Origin: Paragonimus westermani | Lineage: Eukaryota > Platyhelminthes > Trematoda > Plagiorchiida > Troglotrematidae | Assembly: GCA_008508345.1 (NCBI GenBank) | Contig: QNGE01000857.1 | Location: 151,554-215,553, forward strand | DNA: 64,000 bases | Direction of reading: 5' to 3' | Made by a program: the position numbers and the translations under genes | Shown: piece by piece, positions 49,050 through 61,179 of the stretch | How the letters are laid out: each line of letters starts with the position of its first letter | Numbering within the stretch: the first letter of the stretch is position 1 | Notes under the pieces: generated by a model | What the model was told of the DNA's origin: nothing | Database searches by the model: none | The model's input: only the letters and a program-made list of their open reading frames with translations

Positions 49050-50300
49050 AAAGTCAGATACGTGAAGAACAGGCAGGATTTCTGTCCAGCAGAGGGTGCG
49101 TTGATCACACTGTTACCTCGTGACGGATCTTGGAGCATCGACACTCTTACAATCAGCTGATGGTCGCGGTCGTTTTAGACCTAAAGGCTGCATTGGATCC
49201 CGTTGCTCGTAAGGTAACCTGGAACTGCCTTCTTCATAAGGAAGTTCCGCGGAAATGCGTGGATCTGTTGAGATCACTACGCATTCACTCTGTAAGTGGG
49301 GTGAGAGTTCACGGACAACTGTCTCGGCCTCTAGCAGTGTTCAACAAGGATATCCGATCTCCCAGTTCCTGTTCAATTTTGCCATGAGCGATATTCTGGA
49401 AGAAACGCCTAAGGAATCCACTGAACTTGGAGTTGAGCTTCTTCCTGGCGTTGGGCTGATTGGTCTGGAGTATGCCGATATTGTCTTACTCACCTCTTCC
49501 GGCGAAGACCTGCAAACCATGCTGAACTAGGTGAGTGACCGGTCTGGTTTGTATGGAATGCGCCTCGCACCTTCAAATGCGAAGTGCTTATTCAAGAATG
49601 GAACATTCCCACTCCTACCTTCTTTACTGTAGGCAATCCATTTGAGACGGTGGGTATTTTTACACGTTTGAGTAGCACCAACTCGTTGGTCTGTAATATT
49701 GCTGATGAGAAGTCAGCGAGGATACCAAAGGCACGAGTCATCTGTGTTAACGAAAAGGCGCTCGATTATCGTTTATGTATGTATGATGCAAGTAAACGTC
49801 CTTTTGCTTCATGGTTCGGAAACATGGCCTGCTCGCAACGAAGATGTCAACAGATTTGCTGTGTATGACCACCGCTGTCTTCGCCACTTAACCCACATCA
49901 AGTAGACTGACCGCATGAGCAACGCGGCCATCCGCCGGCGGGTATTCCAGAACGCTCGCGATCCACTGGTCAACGACTCACGTTGCACAACTTGTCATGG
50001 TTGAGTCAGTACTCCGTATGCCAACTGGTCGTTTACCGTACTGATCATCATATATTGAGACCACCAATATTTGGGTGGAACCACCTGGTGGTCGAGCAAC
50101 AACGTGGTCACAAAATATGAAGACCCTGATTGGCCCAGTGAGCAAAGTGGGTAGGTGTCGTCTGCCAGGTTCGGGACCTCGTGATCACTTCGAATGCTGG
50201 TTAGAAACGCCATTTGAAATGGCGGTGTGCCGTAGTCAGTGGCGTACGTACACCTCTACCATTTCGAGGTCTTCCATTGGGCATTCTTGTATTACCTTTT
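49050..50300 (+). mobile_element. LINE A: 5'-truncated RT fragment
   Basis: The plus strand reads EEQAGFLSSRGCVDHTVTS, then HRHSYNQLMVAVVLDLKAAL and VPRKCVDLLRSLRIHSVSGV. This is the RT fingers and palm of a fluke LINE with the AGFR.GRGC...F..R.ILE signature. Shifted frames follow with ELGVELLPGVGLIGLEYAD, FKNGTFP, ETWPARNEDVNRFAVYDHR and the C-terminal GRCRLPGSGPRDHFECWLE plus SQWRTYTST. The active-site box at 49471-49482 reads YADI rather than YADD, so one catalytic Asp codon is lost. Nothing upstream of about 49050 resembles the endonuclease. This is a dead copy. Confidence 0.85.
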
Positions 50301-50597
50301 GAACGTCTTAGTAACGCTTTCCTATAGGACATTCCACGTCATTGTTAAGTTGAGCGGTGACCCGAGCCTCATGGCTATTATGATGAAGACCCTATGCAGA
50401 AAAAGAATGGGATCGGAACGGACCTAACTACTAGAAATAACTACGTCTACATTCGAACATTCAACACCAAGGTACCTTCACCTTGCAAGCAAACAACTGA
50501 GCTGTAAATGAAAGTAAGGCATCATCAGCAAACAGCTTTCTTAAAGTTTTCATTGCCCCGCAAAAAAAGGTGCACTCATTTCACAGATAACTCGGCC

Positions 50598-51990
50598 AAA
50601 CAAAGACAGCATTCACGTCACTGAGATCGGTCAGCCGCCACCTCACCTAACCTCTCCAGCCATCGACTCTGCGAGTCACGAGGACCCCAGCCCGGGAAAC
50701 GAACCCGATCTACAGTGGCCAAACCATTGGTTAGAGACCTCGTCTCCCTATACCAATTTATCAGCTGTCCAGCTCGTACCTTACGCCAGTCAGCTGCAGC
50801 GTCAACGTGGCAGATGACTAGTTGACATTCTCAATGAATGACCTAACCACCTAAGTCTGTGCAAATGTAAGGATCGAGAAAAGAACTCGTTTGACAATCA
50901 CTACCAAGTGCCCGCTTTCTATCTTCCTTGTTGTCTACTCGTTTGTGACACCCGATGCGAACGATCGAACGCAGATGTCAGTGGTCAAATACCTGAAAAC
51001 GGTTCACGTCCTCTACCTTGAGTGGTCAGACCGCTACAATAAAATAATACAACCCTTAGTGCCGTCTTATAAACGCAACCTTCAAGCATCAGTGAGACAC
51101 CTCTCTGTCGCCACCGATCTATCAGACGGGCGAATACCGCCCTATCCTTAAAAATACGCGCTTCAATTTCACTCCCTACACTTCCGCCACCGCCGCTGAT
51201 GTAGCGTCCCAAGTACACAAACCGGTCAGCAACCTTCGTGACTTTATCACATAACGTTAAATCGACGTAATCACAGCAACCTTGCAAAAGCACTCTACAT
51301 TTTAAGCTTGCAAAGCGCATTCCGAAATATTTAGCAGAACGCGAAATAGCCTCTAGCGTTGTTTGTGCTGCTTGGAAAGTGTCAAACAGCGATACCTTGT
51401 CAGCAGTACAATCAATATAAGTCAGTCTTTCGCCAGGTAGGAGGTGCACTTCGGCATCTTGTGAGTACCGCAGGCAACCCTCCATTATTTCGTCTATGAC
51501 GAAATTGAACAAAAATGGTGAGAGGTGACAGCCTTGAAGTACGCTGCTCCTGGTGCTGAAATTGTCAGACGTTCACTGTAAACCCTAACCTGAGCTGAGG
51601 TATGGGAATAAGGCGCCAACAGCACGTTCACATGCTTGATCGGTACAATTCTGCGTCTGAGCGACTCTAAAAATGTGGGCCAATCGACCGAATCAAACGC
51701 ACTTTTAACGTAAAAAAAAATACGGCAATCGTTGGCAGGTAGTACGTGTGATGTTGCTCCAAAATTTGGCGACAAGTAAATACAATACAACCCCGCCCAG
51801 AGCGAAACCCTGCCTGTTCTCCCCTAATGTTTGCCTCTCGACCTGCGATAAGTCGACTAAGTGTAATAGACGCCAGAACCCCAGAAATGACTTGGTTCAA
51901 GCGAATTCCTCCATTCAGTGATTTAGTGACTGGTACCAGGGTGCGAGGCCGATAGCCCAAATCCCACGGGGAGGTAAATACTCTCGTTCT
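50598..51990 (-). mobile_element. LINE B: RT fragment, related family, opposite orientation
   Basis: The minus strand reads NIRGEQAGFRSGRGC near the right end, then AFDSVDWPTFLESLRRR in another frame. A 175-codon open stretch (50985-51512) follows, with MFNFVIDEIMEGCLRYS, VHLLPGERL and KYFGMRFASLKCRVLLQGC. The C-terminal tail near 50600-50700 still shows SRWLERLGEVAADRSQ. The order and motifs match LINE A, but the sequence differs enough to be a separate subfamily. The catalytic box at 51396-51407 reads TADK, so the active site is destroyed. A and B stand tail to tail. Confidence 0.82.
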
Positions 51991-52029
51991 GGTATCACAC
52001 GGGCGTCAGCTTTTCGAAAATGGAATCGC

Positions 52030-54740
52030 GGAAAAACTGGTGCAGCACCGCTTCCTCTAGGTACAGTGTTAATGTAGGAGCAACAGATATAGGAAAAAAC
52101 AAGGCCCTATCGTTCATTTAATAATCTTAACAAACAAGGTCTTAAACTGCATCCTAGAAAGGATGTTGACGACAGTTGGCGGAAGAGTATTCCAATGGGC
52201 GATCAGCCTGTGACAAAAAAAATTCGCCTGACGAGCGTTTGAGGTCGCTTTTTAGTGTGACCTCTTAGCCCGTTTGGACCTGCGAGAATGAGCAGTTTCC
52301 GTCAACCCTTCAGAAAGAAGGAGAAAACTAAAAATGAGGTCTCCCGGCAGTTTTCAGTATTCCAGAGGGTGAATATGAGGGATTTCGAGCCGAGACTCGT
52401 ACGAAAAGTTCCGAAGACCTACTACGATTTTGGTCGCAGCTTGCTGTACCCGATCGAGCGCATTTATGTCCTTCATGAGGCCACGGTAAACGACTGAGTT
52501 GACGTATTCAAGCAATGGTTAGACATAAACCCAGTGAGGAGTTTGGACAGCCTTGTCAATACGGTGGAACGTCCGTTTAATCATACTCAGTACAGCGAGT
52601 CCTTTTTTGGCTGATTTTAGGACTCACTTTGGCAAGACAATTCCGTTCGTGCATAGCGTGTTACGAAAATGTTGCCAGGATCACCACTAAGGAACGTGTG
52701 CACACTTATCGTCATTGGTGGAAAAACACCACTTTACTGGTCACTGCTTCACTGAATCGATGTCGGCTTGCAAAGTGCTAGGATTATGGAAACGTCAGAT
52801 TTTCAAGTCATCCTCATAGAGAAGAGAGTGGCCGGAAATCCCCTTCGGTAAATCACTGACATAAATTAGAGATAGTACCGGACCAATGACAGATTCTTTT
52901 GGTACACCCGCTGAAATAGGTGCGAAATAAAAGTCGACTTTAACACGAAAGGCTCTATTGTCAAGAAACGAGGTGATCCAGCGCTGAATATCGTCTGTGA
53001 TGCCGTATGTCTCCGTTTTCTGTAGAAGTGGGCCGTGTGGTTTCCGATCAAACGCTTTAGCAAATTGGAAGAAAAAGGCTTAATATGAGGCTATGGTCTA
53101 CAGCATCTGTTAAACTGTTCATAAGAAGGAGCATGTTCGTTACGCAATACCTGCTTGACAAGAAGCTGTGCTGAGATACAGATATGAGAGTATTGTCCAA
53201 AAGGTGTTTTAATGTGGCTTGTTTAAGGAGACCTTCTAAAATTTTGCACAGAATACTGGTTAGGATGACTGGTCAATAAGTTCAGGAGAGTACTGATCGC
53301 CCAACTTATAGAGAGATGGTGGCCTCCTTCCATTCCTTGGGAAGGATACCAGCTGAAAAAGTCGACGTGAGAAAGTCATGAAGTGATTTGGCTAGCACAG
53401 AAGATGCTTCCTTCAATAATCGAGAACGAATTTGATCCGGGCCCACTGAAATGAAAAGGGTTAGACCCAGAAAGTAATTCCTGAACGTCATGCACTGGGA
53501 ATTCTACACGTAGAACAGGTTACTTAAATACCCGTAGGGATAAATACCGGGAAGAATGTGATGAGCTAGAGTTGTAAACAGCGGCGTACTGTTCCATGAA
53601 GTTCCAGAAGTAATTTCACCGTCCGACTGTCGCAAGGGCAAGGTGGGCTCTTGCGATGGTATCGCATGTATCTGAATAAGGTTTTTATTTGGGCGTGCTA
53701 TTTCGTGCACTTCTGGTAGTTATTAAAAAGGTTAGCAATGGATTTCTGATTCGCACCGACTGCATATTTTTTGAAATTCTTCAGTGTCCTCGGACCTATT
53801 TGAATGTCTCTGCCTGGCAAATAGTGTCGCACGACTGTTAAGAAGTCGGCTGATTTTTCTTGAAAGAGGAGATCGAAAGGACCTTATTATCAAATTGTAT
53901 GGAACATAAAAGTCAGTCTCGTGTTTTATACGCTGAAAGTCTGAGGCGACTGAAGTGGCGTCCACGTAAAGCTGCACAAGATGATTTCTCATGCTATCAA
54001 AGCCGAGCCGGTTGAAATTGCGGACCAAGTGCTTCTTTGCAGCCTGATGTACCCGGTAGCAAAGGGAGTCAAAGACTAGGATCAAATGACCACTGTGACT
54101 TAGGGCCGCCTCAATACTAACCTGATCCACACAATGTGATTACAACATAAAGCAACGAAGGGATCTATCTCGGATGGTACCTCGTCGCAGAACCCACGAG
54201 TTATGTCCAGGTTTTTTGTCGAACAACTAACGTCATAGCTGAGTCAAAGCTACCTTTTGGAGCTTGTTGAGGGCGTTGTGCCTGAGACGCTTTTGGGGCG
54301 TCAAAATCACCCATGACAAGCACGTGAGTGAAGTGGTGATCGAGAATAAATTCGTTCAGGTGAGACAGAAGAGCCAAAGGTGAGTTCGATGGTGAACGGA
54401 AGATAACTCTAAATAACAATGGATCGTGGTCATGGTGCTTCATATGTAACGATACAACATCGCACATGGGAAAAGGAATGACGCCGTTGCGAACAAAAGG
54501 AAGAGTTGGCTTAAAACTGACGTAGACATCGACCCCTCCCATGCGTCCTCTTTGCAGTCGTCACGGCAAACTGAACAGCGAGAAGTACATATTTAATTAT
54601 CAGTCATTTTTGGGGTTTCATTGACGGCCACAATATGAGGGTGCTTGTCGTGTAACAATTGTCTTAGCTCTGGAAGTTAACCCATCAGATTGAGACAGTT
54701 GGTATGGAAACAACTTAGGGCCAGAAGGGAAGTTTTCCTA
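52030..54740 (-). mobile_element. LINE C: long CR1-like element, endonuclease plus RT
   Basis: From right to left the minus strand shows the endonuclease (ELRQLLHDKHPHIVAVNET, VDVYVSFKPTLPFVRNGVIP and HFTHVLVMGDFDAPKASQ), a connecting region of about 230 codons, and RT fingers (VGPDQIRSRLLKEASSVLAK, LHDFLTSTFSAGILPKEWKE). The palm is frame-shifted (FDRKPHGPLLQKT, GISGHSLLYEDDLK), and the C-terminal block contains RLEIPHIHP. The box at 52808-52819 is YEDD, so both Asp are kept but the Ala is changed. Frameshifts and stops split it into at least six pieces. This is the most complete element in the window. The 3' end near 52030 carries an AGCGGTGCTGCACC-like motif shared with LINE D. Confidence 0.85.
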
Positions 54741-55389
54741 GGAGTCTAGGACTCCTTTCATGAATACGGGGGCTAATGTCGAGTAGCCCCGGTTAATTCC
54801 TCAGTAACAACCGATTTATTTACACACAAACAGGCGACTATGATTGGAGACATTCGCAAATGCGAACATTCACCACTAAATAACAACCGATATGCCCGTA
54901 CTTACCAGCTATTTTCACAACAGCACGATCCGCGGGGTCCATCTGGAGGATACTTAGAGATAACTGAACTTGATTTAGATCGAGGATGTGATGGAAGCTT
55001 CCTAAGTCCGTCTCTTTCAGCGTCGGAAGTGACGTGGGGGACTGGATAGAATTTGTGTGATGCGTAAGCCATGGCGTGGAGTGGAATCGTTTGTGAGAGT
55101 TCGTATGATTAGTGCGGTTACTTTGTGGCACTGGCATCGGAGTGAAAGACAGATTACTCGCACATTAAAAAGCTGACACGATGTTAAATACACCCGGAAC
55201 AAAGCCGAATTCAATAAAGGTCATGTTTTGAAGGTCACAAGTGTTAATTTCAGCGATTTCAGCGATTTGTACACGGGTTCGAGGCTGGGGGCCCAATCTA
55301 CCCGGATCCAGTCAGTTTATTCGTTTCGATGTCCGGCGGTTTTCTGTTGACCTGAAAGGCAGTCATTGAAAACGGGGTGTAGCACCGCT
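54741..55389. other. Between LINE C and LINE D
   Basis: A 99-codon open minus-strand stretch (54838-55137) precedes the LINE C endonuclease in its own orientation and could be remnant 5' LINE sequence. No domain recognised. Confidence 0.4.
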
Positions 55390-55990
55390 CTTGGGGGTTA
55401 CAGAAAGTACCAAGAACAGAGTAAAATAATAATCTAGCAAAACAGGATAAATTATTAATTTAACGGTTTATTAAGTAGGTGGGAATCCAATAACACTTTG
55501 AGACGGTCTTTAGAAGAGCAGCTAACAATCTCTAGTGGTAGGTCGTTCCAGTAGTTGATAACCCTATAAGAGAAGAACTGTTGTCTTAGGAAGGTCCGAG
55601 GTCGAAGCTTATAGAGCTTCTTGTCGTGGCCTCTTCGACTGTTATCACTTACTAGGGTAAAGAATTGTTGCACAAGTCCTGTGCTAAAGAGAAAATGTGT
55701 AAGAATTAAGTCGCCGCGGAGTCTACGAAACTCAAGTGGATAAAGATCGAGAATTTCAAGGCGAGACTCGTAGGATAGATGCCGCAAGCCAGTGACCATT
55801 TTGGTGGCCACTCGCTGGACACGTTCAATGGCGAGTATGTCCTTCTTCAAACCGGTGTAAACGACTTGATTGGCATACTCGAGCAATGGTCTTATGTAGA
55901 CTCTGTAAAGCGTGTGAAAGGCGCGCTTGTCAATCCGTGAGAAGGTTCGTTTGATCACTGGTGTTAACTGGTAAGCGGATAAAGAAGGCT
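55390..55990 (-). mobile_element. LINE D: 5'-truncated second copy of the CR1-like LINE
   Basis: The ORF on the minus strand is intact to its stop at 55455. It reads PVIKRTFSRIDKRAFHTLYR, then LLEYANQVVYTGLKKDILAI, RVATKMVTGLRHLSYESRLE, LYPLEFRRLRGDLILTHF and NYWNDLPLEIVSC. This is the RT-distal C-terminus of the family of LINE C, aligned with LINE C at about 52100-52560 but without its stops. Homology begins near 55980 and everything 5' is missing, the usual outcome of incomplete reverse transcription. It appears younger than C because the remaining frame is unbroken for about 170 codons. Confidence 0.85.
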
Positions 55991-58900
55991 TGAGCTCAGT
56001 TGTGTCCGTGTTGGTTCCCGTTCGAAACTTCGTGGCGGTAGTAACGAAACCGGGGTGCAGCAGAGCTGTGCCGCGCTGAGACATTATATAGACAAACCCG
56101 CGGTAGCACACTGAGACTGTCAACTGTCTTCGTGCGCTTCATACTAGTCACCTAAATTTTTCTATGTAAACCCATTGTTGCCGTCAGCCGTGTTCGTGTT
56201 TACAGTGATAAACTATAAACGTAATCCTCTTAATGAAAACATGTGTATGCGTCAATTTATTTTTGTTCGATTGCATTAACGACAATTAATACACAGGGCT
56301 CGGTCGGAGCTGAGTGGCCATTTGTATCTTGAATTGATGTGCGCAGTGGTTGATCTTCGTATGAAGGGCCTTCTGGCTTTACTCGTCCGAATATCCATCG
56401 TTTACTCAGGCTAACCCATGCAGAATTTAGATGGATTGATCCCGAAGGAGATGTGTTTGTTATCACAAAGAGTTCGTATGTTTCCCCTCAGATTACATGA
56501 ACATGGTTTGTTTGGGAATTACGCAGGGATTAATTGCTTTTTGGAGACCAGTCTGGGTTCCAGTGTGATTGAGTAGAAAGACCATCGACTGGTCCTCATC
56601 AGTGTGGTCTTTCTAGCTCTCCAGGAATTCCACGCACTTGTAGTCCGGACGCGGTAGAAGGCGACGGATTTCCGGCAATGGTGAAGTGTTTGACAGATGA
56701 GTTGGTTTACGAGTATTTCATATTTTTTCCATCTGCGTCTACGAACTTTGCGATGCAAAGCGGTATGAGAACTACGTGACCTTCATAAAAATGTGGGTTC
56801 CAGAAATGTTGGCAAATTTTTCTGGTACACATAGTGGGCCACAACTTGTATTTAACCCGTACTGTGGGCCAATTGTGTGCCGTTGTACGTTTGCATGACA
56901 CGTTTGCGTGTGCGCACAGGCCAGGTAATTTCGTCCACTCGTCTAATTCGTCAACGTCGCAGATTTTCTGGCGTATAATGAAAAGAATGCACGGGCCGGA
57001 CGTGCTCCTGAAAACTGCAACACTGAGTGGGGCCGAGTCTTTCATCATGTGAGTGGCAGTAAAGAGGTGCTCCTAATTTGTTTGTCGAAGTCGCTTGTAC
57101 TCTATCAAAAATTCGGTGGATGGTATACTAATCTGAATACTGTCTGTCGTCATAACCACCGTCATTAGAAGAATAAGAATACGTATTCACAAGTTTCCAA
57201 GTTGTTGTGATCTCTTCGATTTGTGTTTGCCGTCATCCATGTTAAACATTTACGTTTTTTCTACCTTCATGTGGACAGAACGTTGGCGGATCGTGGGTCC
57301 ATTTGATTCGAAGGACTACTGCCGATAACTACATTTCTCACCCGTCATTCCTCACGTGGGATATGTCGTGTGACGAAATATTTCACGCACATTCTAGACG
57401 TTTGTTATAAGCCCCCACTTCATAAAGTTCAACATTTCCTGCGTTCCATTTTGTCCACTTCGAAGACAATATTTTCCGAACTGCCCACAGCTCATGGGTT
57501 ACCAAACCAAGTCAAACTTAGTGGTCTTCAGCTTGGTATAGACAATAGACTGGGATGATGCTCTAAGCGCAAAATGAGAAAATTGTACAAAGTAAAAGCC
57601 CATCAAACTAATGGTGGCAAACAACACCAAAACGCTCTACATTATACGTAATTTCAAAACCAAGGTTATATATGAAAGCCTTCTGGAGTAGCTTTCGGAT
57701 ATTCTACCGGCCGATGCCACCGCCCCCATAAACCGTCAGGGTTAACGGAAAACTTGTGTTCCGGATACATTTCAAATCACTCCAGGTAGGGAACATGTCT
57801 TCAGGTCGGACTTCAAAGACAAAGTGGACATTATTCTTTGAACACCAATTGTTCTCCGTTGACACTAGTTTTGAAAAACATGTTTACTGAATTGGCCTCC
57901 TACAATCGTTTATCCCTGTCTTCTGTGAAAATCACCCCAAATTCCATTGGTCACATTTCTACCAGGTAGGTAATGTGGGGAAAAGGCGCTCTGATAGTGT
58001 AGTTCGTCCAATAAAGCCGCCTGCTCACTCAACATCGTCCCCCGCGTCTGGCGGAGCAGACGCGAAGTACAAGAGAATAACTGTTTCTTTTAACAATAAG
58101 CTTCATATTATTTCGGTAACAAACGCAACAGCAACTCATAAAGAGTCGTTGGAAACTCTGAAATCTTCCAACGTTTCATCAATAGCAGATCAGACAAATT
58201 ACGAAGCAGCAGACTAATTCGTTCGTCGATGAACTGCCATAGCCTTTATGGGACATTTCCTGACCAATTTTTGCAATTTACCGCTACACTGAGTAATTCA
58301 AATACCCGAAACGCTCTCTTTTGGAGAGAAACTCCTGCCCCCATCCGGCGCCAGGTGGTACAGCAATTTACCGATGATCACATCAACTTTCAAAGTTCAA
58401 TCGCGAAAAGCCGACCCGGCCAAATTCCCCTGTGTTTACCCTTATATAATCTACCTCCTCCATTCAAGGCATCCAAGTACTGAAAGTCAAGCTGGAAGAC
58501 AGTGAATCTTGCGTGATGCTAGCAGTTAGATTTCACCTATCCTCACCATCTTCAGGCTAACTATCTGTTTGAATTAAACGGTAACCCAGACAACGATGAC
58601 ATTGGTAATGTGGTGACTTAGACTAATGCAGTCACTTAAGCCGCAAGCGTTCGTTGACGAACAGTCAACGACAACTTCTAACGGTGACATTTTCCGCTTC
58701 TGCAACTGAAGGTAAGTTTTAGACCTATCAAGTCATAATGGCACATTGTAGAACCCGTTACGAAACAGCAGTACGCCGAAGCGTCGCAGGTAGTTGACAA
58801 AAATAAGCCTTGTCGACGATATTGAAAGCGAAGAACAAAGCGTTCAAGGAGGAAAGAGAGAGCAGAATGCGCCGCGGAAAACCCCTTTATCTTCTTCTGT

Positions 58901-59369
58901 TCCAAGATCACGCTGTTGTGATACGGATAGAGGAGATGCGCCGTCGAGATCCCCATATGCATATGGACGTGCAGTAATTCAACTGAGGTCGCATGCGTAG
59001 ATTGCTAAAATGATCCGAACAGCAAAGGGAAAGGATGCGTGCTTGGTGTAACATAGCGTTTGTCTAGTCTGAGCTACTGGGGGAATGTGTTCGGGAAAAG
59101 TAAATGATATTCAACAAAATAAGTCCATGTCGCGCACTAGGGTGGCAGTTAATATCGTATAGCCATCGCACTTTCTAAAGCCTCCTGATATATTACATCC
59201 ACGTGCAACTAGCTGGATCTACTGGCTAAAATTTCCGTCAGCCAAGTTTGCCACCGAAGCATTAGTGAAGTCAAGTACTTTCGGATAATACCTAAACAAG
59301 AACTGGAACTTCCGGAAAAAAGTGTATAAAATTTCATTGTCAACAGTCAACTAGACCGGCCTACTGTGC
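55991..59369. other. No gene recognised
   Basis: At 56040-56090 the minus strand carries a motif like the LINE C/D 3' UTR (CTGCTGCACCCCGG). Plus-strand open stretches at 57370-57558, 57975-58217 (Ser/Thr/Lys-rich) and 58229-58483 match nothing I know. Probably more decayed repeats. Confidence 0.4.
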
Positions 59370-60340
59370 TTGAAAACGTGACGTGCGACCTGTCTACCTA
59401 AGAAACAGAAACGGATTGACACCATCTATTTAGATCGCGAAAATGTAATATTTACCAAGAAGTGGTCAAAAATAGCCTGCGTGCACCCGTTGCCATGGTA
59501 GGTAACTGTCCGGCCAAGGTGTTCAATTTTTCGGCCTTGTCTTTATTTTGTGGAGGTAGGAGCGACAGTTCATTGCAATGCATTTGATATCCCAGTTTAT
59601 CTTCGGCCAACAACACATCTGTCGAGCCAGGAATTTCAGTTTCTCCACGCCCGGGTGACCTTTGTGCAAGTCGCCAAATACCGCCTTTCGTACTGGTGGT
59701 CGAATGGTCGACTGGTCTCCCCGACACGGAAAACCCTTAGGTTATATCAAAATCTTCTCTCGGTGCTGTAGTAGTACTGGGTGTTTCTTAATCGTATTTG
59801 AAGACCAACCCTTGAGCATCGTGGCAATTACCGCGCAATAATAGCTTTTAGTCGTCATTATCAAGTCACTTCGTCTTATTGGAATAGTTGGCGAGAGTAG
59901 TACTGCAGATTTCCCATCATTGATCGCAGCTTGTCTTGGTCCCTTGGTGATGTTACGGTAACCAAAGCTTTGTACCGATCAGAGCTCGGCCCGCATTCTT
60001 TGTCACATAAGGTAGAACCAAGAAGACTCAACTCTTGTACTTGGAACACGTACTCAAAAGGCTTTGTGTCAATGTTCTTATTTTCGGCTTTTCGGCGTAT
60101 ACGATTAGGTCATCTTGATAAGCGCGTATTCCTGGTAAGTCGATAATTACTTCACCAAACGTGGCCTGGAATGTTCCAGCTGATACGCGTTATCCAAACG
60201 GTAAAATTTATACCGAAATAATCCCCAGGGAGCACTAATCTGTTGTGTGGGGGTTTGGATAAGCGGTGAATCGAGTAGAGTTCCATCACAATGTGGCAAC
60301 ACCTAAGGAAAGCGGAATCAGATAATGAAAACAGTGTGGT
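59370..60340 (-). mobile_element. Ty3/gypsy pol remnant: RT then integrase, RNase H missing
   Basis: The minus strand shows APWGLFRYKFYRL and GTFQATFGEVIIDLPGIRAY, then QDDLIVYAEKPK (catalytic YQDD intact at 60109-60120). The RT thumb follows: SSDRYKALVTVTSPRDQDKL then RSMMGNLQYYSRQLF. After only about 160 bases the frame moves to the integrase zinc finger, VFGDLHKGHPGVEKLKFLAR then QMCCWPKINWDIKCI and MNCRSYLHKIKTRPKN, followed by TPWPDSYLPWQRVHAGYF and PLLGKYY. Relatives have about 150 residues of RNase H in that gap, so an internal deletion is inferred. The second Cys of the HHCC motif appears as Tyr. No LTRs were recognised. Confidence 0.8.
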
Positions 60341-61179
60341 CACTTTCCGGAGTGTTCGTGGTTAACTCACCAAGCAGCTCCGCAGAATCTCGGATGATTA
60401 AATAAATAAATAGATAGTATACATTTCCCAACGCATATGTGAGAACCACGCTTGGTTACGCGCGATCACTGTGGATATTTGCAAACCATACATAAACGAA
60501 TAATTTAACAGTAGCACAAACGTGAAGTTTCTCGCAAGAATTACGTGGTCAAAAAGAATACGACTGTAGTTTATGGAACGTTCACGCACGCAACAGAGAA
60601 AGAGAAAGTTCGCACAATTCACCGATCCAGTCTCAAGAAATGGGATGTTACACTAATTCACTGTTTACAAGGTTGTATGATGAGCGATTTTTCAAATATT
60701 TCAAGGTCACTCCGGGAGGGTGTCCAACCGCACCTTTGGAATTTTTTCCTGTTAGGGAATAAAACTGGCGTCCGGAAATTGTCAAGATAGATTGTTGGTG
60801 GAGAAGCGTGGTGATCGGTTGCAGGGCCAAGCGAGTTGTAGACGATACAAAAAATTCTGAGGTTCACTGAGAGCGAGTTCTGGTGCAACCACTCAATCTA
60901 CTAAAACACATATTAAGGTGGGCTCTGGTTTCCCACGTGCATAACCAAGGGGCATCATGGAAGTTTCATGCGAAGCATTTCGTAGTCATCTAAACCATCC
61001 TGCTGCCCCGGACTGGGTGACCGTGTAGGTCCTGCCACAACCACAGCTCAGAGTTTCGCCGGCCATCAACTCAGATTCGGCTTAGGTACAGACAGCCGTT
61101 TCACGACTGTGAAAGGAAAAGGCCACAGGCGAGTATGATCTACCAGGCAAACTTCTGAATAAAGACGGACCAGTGTTGG
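60341..61179. other. No gene recognised
   Basis: May include unrecognisable 5' pol sequence of the Ty3/gypsy remnant on minus. Short overlapping frames at 60545-60890 have no recognisable content. Confidence 0.4.

Noticed and set aside
56585..56620. Minus-strand CTGATGAGGACCAGTCGATGGTC considered as a hammerhead core with stem II (split here: CTGATGAG, then GACC/GGTC)
   Set aside because: The stem GACC/GGTC is present but the required GAAA that should follow is absent.
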